NCBI RefSeq assembly: GCF_047511655.1
Contig: NC_133392.1
Span: 160,384,542 to 160,448,541 of the forward strand
DNA from: Castor canadensis
Taxonomy: Eukaryota; Chordata; Mammalia; Rodentia; Castoridae
Direction of reading: 5' to 3'
Length of the DNA stretch: 64,000 bases
This document shows positions 34,993 through 46,632 of this stretch, one piece after another. The notes below the pieces were generated by a model. It searched no databases and was not told the origin of the DNA. It saw nothing but the letters and a program-made list of their open reading frames with translations. Both the position numbers and the translations under genes were made by a program. Positions within the stretch are counted from its first letter, which is position 1. The number at the start of each line of letters is the position of its first letter.

Positions 34993-35279
34993 TGGTAATG
35001 ACCACAGTGCTGCAAACGTGGGTCTTGAGGTCCTGGCTGACAACTCTGCCATTGGCTGCGGAGTGAAGGAGAGACTTAAAGGCAGCATAGCTGGGTTGGT
35101 TCACAAGGTCGTTCCTGGAGCAGGGTCCTCCCCATCTCTATCTGCATGGTGTGACAGGAGTCCCTCCGTTCTGTGTAATGACTTTCCACATGGCCAGCTG
35201 GGGCACCACAGATGCACTCTGCCCAGTGTAGGGTCACTGTCTGTGTAGTCTGGTGAGAGCTCACAGCACAACAGCATAG
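34993..35279. other. unassigned sequence
   Basis: Nothing recognised between the split MLT1 and the next LTR fragment. Confidence 0.4.
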
Positions 35280-35605
35280 ACGCAGCTGTAACTGAAATCC
35301 GTTCTCCCTTGGGTCTGGATGTTGTGAGTTTGAGACCAAGGTTGCTTCTTCCTGAGGCCCCTCCTTGGCTTAGAGGTAGCCTCTTCTCCTTGTGTCCTTA
35401 CTTGACCATCCTTCTGTATCCGGATCTCCTCTTCTTACAGGACAGTAGTGAGATTGAATTAGAGCCCATTCTAATGACTTAATCCCATTCTAATTCTTAT
35501 ATGTTAATGAAGCCACACCGAGGCTGGGAGTAAGGACCCATGTCCTAAAGAAGGGACTCCTCCCAGGGGGACACCATTGCGAATGGAAGCGAAGCCCTGA
35601 TTCCC
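35280..35605 (-). repeat. MLT1-type MaLR LTR, antisense
   Basis: Plus strand shows the antisense pattern: 'tttgagaccaaggttgcttc', 'ttcctgaggcccctccttgg', 'ctcttctccttgtgtcctta', 'ggatctcctcttcttacagg', 'gattgaattagagcccattc' and 'taatgacttaatcccattct'. Diverged; 5' and 3' limits approximate. Confidence 0.7.
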
Positions 35606-36375
35606 AGGTACAGGCCTCTGCCTCTCTCTTCTTGATCAGGTCCTGGCCTTCATCTGAGACCACCAACGCCCAAAGAGCTGCAAAAATTAAAGCACTGGCC
35701 AGGCTGCAGGTGCACTCACATTAGCTCAGGGTTGCAGGGACAGCATGTGTCAGGCTGCTGAAGACCTTACCTCAGGTCATCCAGCCTCCAACAGGTCTGT
35801 GAGCTGACTCCTCACATTCTCATCTCTCTTTTCACAGGAAGAGAGAGGAATGACCACAACCAACTATGGCCTCTGCACTGTGGCCTCATGGGAAGGATGG
35901 AGATTGTAGCAGATGAACCAGCCCAAGCCAGCGGACACAGACAATGCATAAGAAAGAGTGGCCCATAAACCAGGGCCTCTTCTCTCACTCCCTCCTACTC
36001 GGCTAGGGAAGCTGGGGCAGTGTGGCTCCCTACTCACTGCCCTTGGCCAGTGGGGCAGGACACCTGGCCATGCCATCCACTTCTCCTTCTTCAGTCCATG
36101 TGTGGTTACTTGGTAGCCACCTCTCTGCCATGTCCTCCCATTTGGCTCACACAGACAGCAGGACTACAATGCTGGCGGAGGAAGGGGAGAGGGAGCACAA
36201 AGGCCAGGACCAGCTTTGCACATTGCTGCCTTTCCCTGCCATTGTCCTCAAAGCATTCATCTGTCCTACCAAAACCCTGGGGAGAGAGTCCCCAGCAGGT
36301 GTGTGTGTTTCTGCCTCCCGGGACCCCCCAGTCTCACTCCAACAGGCCCACCTCCAAGAACAAAGAGGGAGGGTG
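35606..36375. other. unassigned sequence
   Basis: No family recognised. A 222-codon plus-strand frame begins at 36022 and reads on through the adjoining L1 remnant, so it is not a gene. Confidence 0.45.
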
Positions 36376-36379
36376 ATAA

Positions 36380-36770
36380 GTCATAAGGATTTATCACTCC
36401 TCATCACCATCCCCCAACCTCACCCCAGCCCCAAGGACCACCCATCTATTTCTCCCTGTGTAGACGTGCCTGTTCTGACACTTCACACAAATAGAGGCAT
36501 ACTTTATGCATCCTTCTACATCCAGCTCCTTTCACTGAGCGAAACATTTCCCCAGGGGTCATCTGTTGTGGGTTGTGTCAGTTCTTCACTCTATGGCCAA
36601 ATAAAAGCCAGAGCACGGATTCAGCCACGTCCATCCATCATTCCTCAGTTGATAAGCGTTTGGGTGGCTTCCACCTTCCCGCTGCTGTGACTGCCTACCT
36701 GTGGACATGCACCCTCTTTCCCCACGGCTGTTTGCCTGTGGGTGAATCTACTGGTGGATTTTATTTGCGT
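36380..36770 (-). repeat. ancient L1 (L1M-type) 3' fragment, antisense
   Basis: The plus strand contains the antisense of the ORF2 end/3' region of old L1s: 'cacaaatagaggcatacttt', 'cctttcactgagcgaaacat', 'ttccccaggggtcatctgtt', 'ccatcattcctcagttgata' and 'gcgtttgggtggcttccacc'. Many substitutions; no open ORF2 remains. Confidence 0.7.
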
Positions 36771-38689
36771 GTCCCCAAAGACATGCACTATTTAGGTTTC
36801 AGCATCCAAAATAGTCCGCGTTGCTAGAGGCGCCTCCTCAACAGCTAAGCCACAGATGCATCTGCAGTCCCCCGGCCGTTTTCCGTCGTGATTATCCTGG
36901 GTCTTTGCCATTAGTGGAACAGGAGAGCGATGGATGCTCAGAGTTTCCCTCACATTCCCTCCACCTGCCGTTTGTTCTTACAAGCTGCTGATTCAGGAAG
37001 CCTGGCCACCTCCCTAACCTCCCTCTTCATCCCGCCTGAGTCTCAGGGCAAGCACAGATTCTCACTCTTCACCCCCAGGTCACCACACCTAGGGGGCTGT
37101 GTGACATCTGAACCTCCATGTCTCCCGCTGCTCAGCCCAGGCACAGAGCCTATTCAATGCATTTTATTTGTGTTTGTAAAGCATAAAGATGAGGGAGAGG
37201 GAAGGTGACCCAAACCTGTTCTACCCACTGTTGATGGGTTTTGCCCAGCAACTTAGACTTTTCCTCCCAACTCATCATTTGTTCACTAATTCATTCAACA
37301 AACAGTTCTGGATCAGACCCCAGCCCAGGATTAAGGACACAGATGTGATCAGAACCTCAGTGAGAGTAGGAATGTGGGTGGGGTCCTTGGCTTCTGTGAG
37401 GAGCCTCAGGTCCTTGCCTCGCCCCAGCCCTGTCCCCTCCTGGAAGACAGCTGGTCGGAAGCCTCTCCCTGCCAGGCTTTCATTTCCGACGGACACTTTC
37501 TTCCTAAGCCACTGTTCTGACCTCCTCCTCTCCATCCTGCTAGTGGGGGAGGGACTCCCACCCACATGGGACATTGAGCTTAGCGGTTTATAAGTCACAC
37601 AAGGTGGGGAGGAGGGTGTGGCGAGCCACATAGGGCCACGCAGGAGTGCACTCAGGCACAGAGAGGCAGGCCTCGTAGTACAGAAATGTGGGGTAATCCT
37701 GGTCCTGTGTGGGATGTGAATGGTTACTGAATGATTCCATGGGCTGGCAGGAAGGGGATTGCCTTGGGTGAGGCCAGTGAGGGTGCTGGCCAGGTGAGGC
37801 CTTGGCTACTAGGTGAGCAGGGACCTCCAGCTGAGGCCTTGGGGACCGGGAGCTCAGAACCAAGGCCATACATCAAATTTCCGGCCTTACCACACAGCAG
37901 TTGCTAACAGAGGAGTGCGGCCGTGCTGGGAACTTTGGCTTCCCCATGACCAGCCCCTGGGGAGGGTGAGCTGGCTGGGAGGTGATGGGTGGAACACAGG
38001 GGGCCCGGAGAGGACAAAACCGGGAGAACTTGCACCCCAGGTCTTCTGGGACCCTTCCCCAGGCACTCTCTTCTTCTGACAAAAATTCTCACTCATTCCG
38101 CACTTGGAAGGTGCCTCGGTGGCCCTGCATGTCTTTCCCCAATCCCTGAGCCTCCTGTGGCCTCTCACCCTGTGATCACTAAACATGGAGGCCCTGCTCT
38201 GACCACTCCATGCATGGGGCAGGCTCTGCCCTTCTTGCCCCATCCCTCCATCTGGCCTTAATATCATTTGCCCTCTGGGTGTGGGTAGATATTGGAATGA
38301 GTCCCAGGGAGCTGGTCAGAGGGAAGTGGGGACTTCCCTCTCCCCTCAGTCTGGGTGCTGGTCCCCAGGCCCATCCTAAATTGTCTGCTGCTGACATGGT
38401 TCTTCTCTGTGACCTAGAGCTGAGCTGGTCCCTTGCCCATAACAGAAAGCTCCAGAAAAGAGGAGGCCAGAGGTCTCTCCCACACAGCCTAACAAGGACA
38501 GTGCACTGGCTGCCACAGAGGCTCAACATCGAGGGCTGGGCTGGGCTGGCTTCGGCTTCTCCATCCCTGACATGAAGAACCCTTTCTGTGCAGGAGCAAA
38601 GCCTTCGGTGCACTGCCATCCTGCAACTCATTCCCCTGGGAACGAGAACAGGATCTGTACTGTGCACACAAGTCCAGGTGTCCATCCTT
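36771..38689. other. unassigned sequence
   Basis: About 1.9 kb without a confident family. At 37275-37375 'ttcattcaacaaacagttct' and 'agcccaggattaaggacaca' suggest a small antisense L2 piece. Frames up to 181 codons (38179-38724, minus) lack domains. Confidence 0.4.
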
Positions 38690-39160
38690 CCATAAGTGGT
38701 CTTTAAGCACCTAGCATGTGCCATGCATGTCGTAAATCCTAGGAAATCAATGGCCCAAAAAACAGAACGGTGTGGGGGGTGTTGGAAGGGGAGGAGACAA
38801 AAACCTTTGTTCTCATGGAGCTGACATTTTATTAAGGAGACAGGCTATAACAGAGCAGTAACTGGACTATGTTATGTTTAAAAAGTGCCAGGGAGGAAGG
38901 TAAGTGGGCCTGGGAGCTGTGGAGTGCTGTGGAGGGGGAGGTGCCACTTCAAACAGCTCAGTAAGGGACCATATCCCAGCAAGGGGTGTCTAAGCTGACA
39001 AGTTGGGTTTGTCCAGTCATCAAAGAACATCCAGAAGGTTCTGGGGGAGGTAGGTAGAACATCCCCTGTGGTGGGAACCTGTAGGGGCAGCACCAGGGCT
39101 CTGAAGTGCCCAGGGCAGAGCACAGGGCTAGCGTTTGATGATGACACAAAGAACTAGAGC
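38690..39160 (-). repeat. L2 LINE 3'-end fragment, antisense
   Basis: Plus-strand 'taagcacctagcatgtgcca', 'ttgttctcatggagctgaca', 'ttttattaaggagacaggct' and 'ataacagagcagtaactgg' are the antisense of the L2 3' terminus ('gtaagctccatgag', 'tgtctgtc', 'gtgcctggca' on the minus strand). Confidence 0.6.
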
Positions 39161-41214
39161 CTCGCCTCATCTATTCCACTTCAAAGCAATATTTTTTTTT
39201 TAATCAGCAGCTGTTAAAACAAGCAGTGACACCCCTTCACAGGTGTCCTATCTTGAAATGACTTCTTTGCTGCAGCCCAGGGCTCCTTCTGGCCCAGACC
39301 ACTCTTGCTGTCCCAGCTCCAGTCCACATTGTCAAGCCTGTGACAAGTCCATGCCTCCCACTCATTGGGGTTGCCTTTTGCTTTTTCTTAGGGGAAAAAG
39401 TTCTCACTGGTTTTGAAAGCATCAATATCACGCTGACCATATTCTCTGTCTGTTTTGAAGCTGACGATTTTGTTCCTAGGAGTAATGCAACTTTGCACAG
39501 CCTAGGCTGTGCCCTCTGTGGCCACGGCCTGGCTGACCCACAGCCTCCACTTGCCCCGCTTCCTTCCTCTGAGGTCAGCTGACTTGGCAGGGCTGGCTCA
39601 CAGCAACAGAACTTCCTGGCATCTGGTCCCTGTCCTACAGAACATTCTGCCCTTACTGGAACATGCCTTGCTGCTTTCTGTGTCTGGTTTGCCTCCCACG
39701 CATCCTGGGAGTTCACCCGGCCACTGCTCGGAGACAGGATGGAAGGCAACCCATGGGCTGGTCGGCAGCATCTCCTGGCTGCAGGTTCACAGTGCCCTGC
39801 CTGTACCAGAGGAAGTTCAGATGCACACAGGCGAGCAGCTCTCTCATGGGAGCTGGAGATGACCCCTGCTACTCAGTGGTCTCTAAAAAGCTTCGCTCAC
39901 TGCCCCTGGCCTCAGTTTCACTGCTCTGAAAGATTCACATCTGAAATGTGCACATTTTAACTTCCCTGTTTTACACCCGATCATGATTACTGATAGGGTA
40001 ATAGGGTGACCTCCTCCCTCTTCAGCCTGACCTCGCCTACCTCCATGTCTCTGCACCTCCTTCCCTGAGTGTCCTGAAGGCTCGGACCCCAAGCTTGATG
40101 CTTGATGCAAGGCTGAGGGGCCTTGACCGGGCCCCTGCTCTGTCGGCTGGCTCTGAGCCCAGGCTAGAGAGAGCAGAGAGCGCCGACTCAGGAGGTCCGA
40201 ATCTCTCCGTGATGGAACTGCTGTGGACCCAGGCTTGTGCAGCCTTGGCCCTGGCTTCTGAGCTCCGCCTGTCCCCGTCAGGGTGGCTGGAGTTTGGGAG
40301 GGAAACACTGGGCCAACTGCCCGGGCTCTGGCTCCTGCTGGCCAACACCTGTTGTCTGACCACCTGGGACCCTCACACTTCTCCAGAGCAGGGCAGAGCA
40401 GCCCCAGAGCCAGCTTCCTGCCTGTGCCAGCCAGCCTGGGCCAAGGGTCAAACTCCACCATCCACCATGGGAGATGCAGAGGGGCCCGGTCAGTCTGTTC
40501 TGAGGGCAGCACCCAGGGTAGACGTGTGGGGATATGGAAACATGGTACAGATGGAGCCCTCATCACCTCTGTGCCTTCACAAACCCTGGATCAAAAATAT
40601 TTTAAAAACTTCTACTGTACTGAGCACATGCAGACTTTTTGCTTATCAATAGTCTCCAAATGATACAGTGTGACTACTTACATTACATTTGCTCTGCATT
40701 GTAACTAATCTAGCCATGATTTAAAGTGTCCAGAAGGCTGTGCATACGTTCTGTGCAAACACAATGCCATCTTACAGAAGGGACTTGAGGATGCACAGAT
40801 TTTGCAATCTCTGGGGGTCCTAGAAGCAACCCCCCTGCAGAGACCACGAGACAGCTGTATTCATGAAAATAAAAGCCTCCTTTATTGAATGGTTTCTCTA
40901 GGATTTGCTCTGAATCCTCCAGCTACATTATTTTCTAAACCCTCGCAGGGTTCTTTTGAAATAACATTTTAAAGAAGAGAAAAGAAGGGTGCTCCGAGAG
41001 ACCCGACAAAGTCCCCAAGTGGGTGGTGGCAGCAGAACTCAAACACAGGCTTCGAGTCTGTGTCCTTTTTTTGTCTCCTGTCAAGCCATCTGTCCCCTGG
41101 CTCCCTCCCCTAAGGAGGTCTCATGGATATTCCAGAATAACTTCTAAAATGGTTAGGATTTGCCAAACTGTTCCACCCATTTCTCCTGGAGGTGACCACT
41201 GGTACCCTGTGTAA
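39161..41214. other. unassigned sequence, 2 kb
   Basis: No confident family. Opposite-strand frames of 185 and 227 codons overlap at 39883-40652; mutual overlap and lack of domains argue for chance in GC-richer DNA. A short MIR-like tail may lie at 41020-41065 ('gcagaactcaaacacaggct'). Confidence 0.4.
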
Positions 41215-41400
41215 GGTAGCACGGTTGAGGAAGCCCTTAGAGACTGCCCCAGAGTCAAGCCATTTGGGTCTAACCCTGTCCCTTTGCTCCTAAGTTACAA
41301 GCTCTTCACCAGGCCTCAGTTACTTCATCCCTAAGATGGGTTCACCTGCTCTCACAAGAAGACCCTAAGTTCTGATGCTTCTACAAAACGAATGCCTACC
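41215..41400 (+). repeat. MIR SINE, sense
   Basis: 'gaagcccttagagactgccc', 'agagtcaagccatttgggtc', 'taagttacaagctcttcacc' and 'aggcctcagttacttcatcc' then 'ctaagatgggttcacctgct' follow the MIR body. Diverged but ordered. Confidence 0.68.
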
Positions 41401-42049
41401 CATGGTAGATTTCCTTATTCTGTAAGCTCAGTCAGGGACCAGGCTTTGTCACACACTAGTACCCAACAGTCCCCAGTCTGTCCCCTCTGCATGGTAGAAG
41501 GGCCCCCAAGGCCTACCTCACAATGCAGATGGTGGGAGGGAAGGGAACCGGGAAGAGGGCAAGGAACTTTTCTTCCTCATTCTCTGTCCCTTTCTGATGG
41601 TGACAGCTTAGTCCAGCGGCCATGCCTAGCAGCAAGGGAGGAAGGAATGGAATCTCTAACCAGGCAGCCCAGAGCCCTGGTGCAACTCAGCAAAGGCAGA
41701 TTTCTACCGGGAGAATCCACACCGAGGGGGTTGGCATCTCTGCCAAAGGCGCTAGTAATCCTGGACTCCGCTTGTTTTCTGAGAGGAACAAGCTTTGAGC
41801 ATGCAAGGCTGGAGTTGCTAAAACCACCTGAGTGAATTTAAGACCGTCCACACCTTCACCACCACCTTTGCAGTCTTACTCGGGGGTAAAGTCTGTCACC
41901 CTCCAGCAATGACAAGAGCTGACCTTCCATTAGCTCCCTAGCTAACACTGTGTTTCACTAATTGTTGTTGTCAGCATTTGCTTTCAGAGTTCAGGTGCAA
42001 GTGGAAAACTAACACCATTACGTCTGACCCAGGGAATGCTATCTTGATA
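41401..42049. other. unassigned sequence
   Basis: Nothing recognised; one 147-codon frame without domains. Confidence 0.4.
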
Positions 42050-42450
42050 TGATAATTCTTGCAGCTTCTAAAAACAGTTTTGATTCTAAGGCCTTCACCG
42101 TGGACTTGCGGATATGTGTATCATTTTATAATGGTAGACTCTTTGACCCGGCAACTTTGCTTTAGAGTTTTTCTACAAAGGAAATAACCAGAGAGAAGTA
42201 AAAAGATTTATCTGCTGGGAATGTTTCTCTCAGTGGTATTTATAGCCACTGAAACATTGGGAACAGCCTCAATGTTGAAGATTAGAGGGTTGGTAAAATA
42301 AATCCTACTACACCCGGATGATAAAATACTGTGTGGCCTTTAAAAGTTATGTTGTCAAAGAATATTCAAATATATGGAAAAATATTCATGGTATATTTGT
42401 TAAATGAAAACACAGATTTCAAAACAGTGTGTGAAATTATAATCTCGGGG
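42050..42450 (+). repeat. ancient L1 (L1M-type) ORF2-end/3' UTR fragment
   Basis: Sense L1 landmarks: 'ctttgacccggcaactttgc', 'tgggaacagcctcaatgttg', 'agagggttggtaaaataaat', 'gtgtggcctttaaaagttat', 'atatggaaaaatattcatgg' and 'tatatttgttaaatgaaaac'. They correspond to the 'ttgacccagcaattcc', 'ggaaacaacctaaatgtcc' and 'tggttaaataaattatgg' stretch. Frame destroyed by indels. Confidence 0.8.
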
Positions 42451-42469
42451 TTTTTGGGGGGGTTGGGGA

Positions 42470-42625
42470 TAACCACTGTCTGTGAGTAATGTGGACTGCA
42501 AGCAAAGAGGCTTGAATCCTGCCTCAGCCCTGCACAGAACCTAGGAGCTGTGCCTCAGTTTCCTCCTTTGCAAAATGTGGATTCTGATAAAACTCTCCTC
42601 AGGGGGCACAGGCAAAGCCCTGCTG
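42470..42625 (+). repeat. MIR SINE, sense
   Basis: 'gcttgaatcctgcctcagcc', 'acagaacctaggagctgtgc' and 'ctcagtttcctcctttgcaa' then 'aatgtggattctgataaaac' match the MIR centre and core. Confidence 0.75.
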
Positions 42626-43252
42626 CCTTGTTCCTGCACAGCCCACCTGGCATGGATGCCCTCCAACCCTGTCTATCCAGACACCTGCAGTGCAAGTCCC
42701 GGCTGCCCTCTGAAACTCCACAGCAGTAATGACGCAGTGGTCAGCCATGTGGTCGTGAGTGGAACACTTCTTGACCTTGTGCCCTCATATTTGAGACTCT
42801 ACTAGGAATAAAAGGACACTGACAACTGATGGATAAGTATGGCTGTAGTAGGGACTCAGTTTCTTTTCTGGATCCCATGAATTTCATGATAATTTTTTAT
42901 GGAACCATCTGTGGACTGGCCTAGGGTCCAATGCTGGTCATTGGTCACCCTTGGCCCCACCGACACTGGCTAAGGGCAGACTTCAGAATAGCTTAGTCAT
43001 GGAAACAGAACTGAACAGAGACCTAGAGCAGTTTCCAAACAGGAAACCCCAAATGTAGTGACTGACCAGTTGGTCCTCAACACTGGCCTGCTCTGCCACT
43101 GCAGAACAGGTGACCTAGAGCCAGTCCCTGCTGTAAAAGGAGATTTGGGGAGAAGCCACAGGTCTTGGTCACCTTGGAAATCAGGTGACCCTTTACTTAA
43201 ATATCACCTGATGCAGACCAGTGTGCAAACAAACAAAAGAAGATGCTCCAGG
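42626..43252. other. unassigned sequence
   Basis: Nothing recognised. Confidence 0.4.
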
Positions 43253-43306
43253 GAGGACAGAGAGGACAAGGAGGACAGGGAGGACAAGGAGGACAGGGAG
43301 GACAGG
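43253..43306. repeat. 9-bp minisatellite GAGGACA(G/A)G, six copies
   Basis: GAGGACA recurs at 43253, 43262, 43271, 43280, 43289 and 43298, an exact 9-bp period with AAG/AGG alternation at the last positions. Because the period is a multiple of three it keeps an open frame (Glu-Asp-Arg/Lys), which explains the apparent acidic-basic peptide. Confidence 0.95.
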
Positions 43307-43429
43307 CACCCAGGGCATCCCTGCTTCCTCTCGTGTGTACCCAGATACCAAGGGGCCTCTGAGAGAGCCTGCAAGCCCTCCTGTTAATCTTTGTCATATC
43401 ACAAAAGCAACCTGCAACACTCCACAGGT

Positions 43430-43920
43430 TGGCTGAAAGGTGGAAACACCCAGAACGCCATCACTAGGTGAATATTGGAGAAGCAAGTCAAGTCCCAGCA
43501 TACAGTGGTCACCACTCAGCCATACAAGCAACAAAACCCCGATTCATGTTACCACAAGGATGACCTTGAACACTTATGCCCAGTGGAACAGGCCCAACAC
43601 AAATGGACATGTGTTGTAGGATTCTGTTCGGATGAGATGTCCAGAATAAGGAAATTACTTAGAGACAGAAAGTGATCGGCATCTGGGAGAGGCCAGGGGG
43701 ATAGGGTAGAGAGAGAGACCGCTAATGAGATGGGGCTTTGGGGGGCTGATGCAAATGTGTTGGAACCTGAGAGAGTCCTGAGTATGTATGGAGGACCACT
43801 GAATCACACACTGGGAAACAGTTAAAGTTGCGTGTATGGAGGACCACTGAATCACACACTGGGAAACAGTTAAAGTTGCGTGGATTGTGTACCTGCGTAC
43901 AACAATCCAAAACACAATAA
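43430..43920 (+). repeat. ancient L1 (L1M-type) 3' end
   Basis: Sense L1 3' end: 'accactcagccatacaagca', 'ccacaaggatgaccttgaac', 'gtgttgtaggattctgttcg', 'tgagatgtccagaataagga', 'cttagagacagaaagtgatc' and 'tgcaaatgtgttggaacctg'. Followed by 'taaagttgcgtggattgtgt', the end of the unit. Contains a 48-bp tandem duplication. Confidence 0.8.
43786..43881. repeat. perfect 48-bp tandem duplication
   Basis: The unit starting GTATGGAGGACCACTGAATC occupies 43786-43833 and is repeated without a single difference at 43834-43881. It lies in an ancient L1 3' end whose other bases are heavily mutated, so the duplication is much younger than the L1. Confidence 0.97.
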
Positions 43921-44464
43921 TGATGGCGGCAAAACACAGGCAGGGGCCGATGCCCATCGAGGGCTCACACAGCCTTCAACAGAGAGCACCCTGACCCCAT
44001 CGGTAGGGTGGATGTCATCCTGCCTTGCAAGTTTGTCTTCTTACTCCTGGTCACAATGGCACAGACAGGGCTGGACCCAGCTGGTCTCTAATCTCTAACC
44101 AATGCTCTCCCTTCCTCCAGCCACTGTCCCTTCCTCTCTCTGGGCCATGCTCCCTGTTGGCACCCAGTGGCTGCTCAGGAAGCTGCAGAGAGATGAGGGT
44201 CATCTGGCCATACACTCAGGTTTATTGTGACGTGGGGAGCTCCGCTGTGACCCCAGCTCATCATTGACAGTGATGTGCTGCTTGGCCCTGATACTCCTCC
44301 AGACCTGGCCGGAACACCAGTACGTGGAGACTGGAGAACAGGTGCATTTGTTCAACAAACCATCACTGGGCAGTTACTATGGTTGCAGTGCAGACACACG
44401 CACAGGTGTGGGGCTTCGGAGGTGAGAATGAGGCAGGCTAAAGTAGGGAATAGAAAAAAAAATG
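43921..44464. other. unassigned sequence
   Basis: Possible small antisense L2 remnant at 44345-44400 ('tttgttcaacaaaccatcac'). Otherwise nothing recognised. Confidence 0.4.
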
Positions 44465-44757
44465 CTACATCTTAGATTGAAGCATGCTTTGGCTCAGAAG
44501 CCACCTTCACCTAGTCAGAACCACCTGTGCCCCTCCCCAGTCATTGGTTATTGAATGAGAATCACCTGGTTCTCCCTTCCCATAGGTTAGCATAGGTTTT
44601 ACAAACTCCTAAAGACCAGAAAGACACTCTCTCAGCTTCCGGCTTCCACCTGGGCCCCACTGTGCTTCCATTTGTATTTCTCTTCCCTAACTTTTCATAA
44701 ACTCCCTTTACACACACTTGTCCTGCCATGGATGCTTTCTGGTGGGATACAAAGAAT
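44465..44757 (+). repeat. possible ERV LTR remnant
   Basis: The end 'cttccctaacttttcataaa' then 'ctccctttacacacacttgt' and 'cctgccatggatgctttctg' resembles the polyadenylation/R-U5 end of class I LTRs, preceded by a C-rich 'cacctgggccccactgtgct' stretch. There is no target duplication that I can see, and no internal sequence. Confidence 0.35.
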
Positions 44758-46207
44758 TTGAAAGTCTTCTGACCACAGACTGCACCAGCACCATTAATAA
44801 GAAGACTTACCCGGGGCCAGGGCAGGTGAACTTTACAATGGGGTCATCCCATGCCATCTCCTGGGATCCCGGAGCAAAGGGCCAAGGGAGGTCCTTGAGG
44901 GGTGGAGCCTCCCAAGGGATAAGTGAGAGCCCTAGGAATGAGCTAGGAGAGCTCCCCCGTCCTCTGCCCACCACTGTCTCCCCCATCTTCTTCTCCTACT
45001 TGTTGACAAAGCAGAGCCCAGCTAAATAATCAGGTTGCAAGTGTGTGCTCTGTACCCAGCCCCACTGCAGGACAAGTTACAAGGACACCAAAAAACACAG
45101 GGACAAAAGAAGAGGGAGGCCAAGTCCTTTCTTCATTGGTGGTAAATGTTCTGCAGCCCCTATCATGGACAGCACTAAATCGAGCCATTTTTGATTAGAG
45201 AAAACTTGTCCAAAGACATCCGAAGTATCATTTCCAGGGCCATTCGTTCTGGGGTTAAGAACTGATGCCACTGTGTACTGTGATGGGGGTGGAGGTTGGG
45301 GAGATACAGCACGAGTTGGGAAGAATAAGTTGGACATGGAGATTGGGATTATAGCAATGCATCATGTGTGTTGAAAACTACGTGCTCCCCCGGCCTGAAA
45401 GGCCAAGTGCATGAAATAAGGCGTGTGGTCCTTAGCTAGCTTGAGCTGATCCATGACATATGCAGACTTCAAAACATCATTTTGAACACCATAAATATAC
45501 ATGATCTTTACTTCCTCAATTTTGAAGAATACATTAAAAGAGAAAAGAATTCACGACACTAGGCTTTGTAGGAAGGAAACAATGTCTCCCCAAAGTAGTC
45601 TTGATACCAGGGAGACTTTTGACAAAAGTAGCCTCACAGCAAATGCTGTGACTACAGAGTAGTCAGCCCCCAGCTGACCCCCAGCCCTTCAAGGTCACTG
45701 AATGTATTGAAGACCTACTGTGTGCCAGGCTTCAGGGCTACAAGAACACATTCCGCACACACACACCCCCTCTCGTGTCTCCTCCATCAGGGATTTGGGA
45801 ATGTTCAAAGGAATGAAGAGGAGGCCAGCACATTGTAGGCTGTGCCAATTCAATCCTGTTACCGGAAAGTCAGCACACCTATCTACCTCGGTCCTTGCAT
45901 TTGGTGAGAGAATAATTCTGGCACAACATGGAAATGCAGTGAAAGTGATGGTCACTTTCCATAGACCGAATGTGGTCATCTCCAGAGTGAGAAAAGAACG
46001 ACAATTACTTTTCCCCTCGCACAAGCATTCACTGAAGTGAGGGCTTGGGGGGTCAAGTCCCTCCCCTAGGACCAGTCCACAAGGCTAAAGTCACAGTTAA
46101 GGTCATGAGCTGGGGTAGGTCTACAGGTTTACAAAATACCACCTATTATTGGGTCCATCTGGCCCCTACAATATGGCTTACGGGCTTGGGTCTTTGTTTA
46201 GAAGTAA
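44758..46207. other. unassigned sequence
   Basis: About 1.4 kb without a confident family. A short MIR/L2-like phrase 'tgaagacctactgtgtgcca' occurs at 45707-45726. Confidence 0.4.
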
Positions 46208-46374
46208 AAATCTATTGTCCCACATATCGGGGATCATAGGTGTGCCCCACCACACCCAGATTACATTAAGATGGGGTCTTGAGAACTTTTGCCCATGTTG
46301 GTCTTGAGCCATGATCCTCCCTGATCTCCACCTCTTGAGTACCTGAAATTACAGGCATGAATCACCTCATGGGG
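46208..46374 (-). repeat. B1-type SINE dimer fragment, antisense
   Basis: Read on the minus strand, a B1 (7SL-derived) unit runs from about 46374 down to 46255 ('gtgattcatgcctgtaattt', 'caggtactcaagaggtggag', 'gatcatggctcaagacc'), followed by the start of a second B1 ('gtgtggtggggcacacctat') that is cut at about 46208. This B1-B1 order is the same as in the trimer at 51436. Strongly mutated. Confidence 0.75.
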
Positions 46375-46395
46375 CTTCACAGTTTGAAAATATCT

Positions 46396-46632
46396 GAAGA
46401 TACCTACTTTTTGTTTTTGGTGATACTGGGATTTGAACTCAGGGTTTCGTGCTTGTACTCTACTGCTTCAGCCACATCTCCCATCCATTTTGCTATGGTT
46501 ATTTTGGAGACAGGGTCTCTCCAACTATTTGCACAGGCTAGCCTCAAACAGCGATCCTCCTGATCTCAGCCTCCCAAGTAGCTAGGATCACAGGCACAAG
46601 CCACCAGTGCCCAGCTGTAGGTACCTATTTTA
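46396..46632 (-). repeat. B1-ID fusion SINE, antisense, with imperfect target duplication
   Basis: On the minus strand: B1 unit ('gtgcctgtgatcctagctac', 'ttgggaggctgagatcagga', 'ggatcgctgtttgag'), linker, then an ID-type unit with 'agcagtagagtacaagcacg' and the B-box-like 'gagttcaaatcccagtatca', then A-rich tail. The body is 46411-46618. Flanks GATACCTACTTT and GGTACCTATTTT (46399-46410 and 46621-46632) form an imperfect duplication. Confidence 0.85.

Noticed and set aside
36022-36690. Open frame of 222 codons on the plus strand
   Set aside because: It runs into an ancient antisense L1 fragment and has no recognisable features.
39883-40652. Overlapping opposite-strand open frames of 227 and 185 codons
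   Set aside because: Mutual overlap on both strands in GC-richer sequence is the usual chance pattern; neither has a domain.
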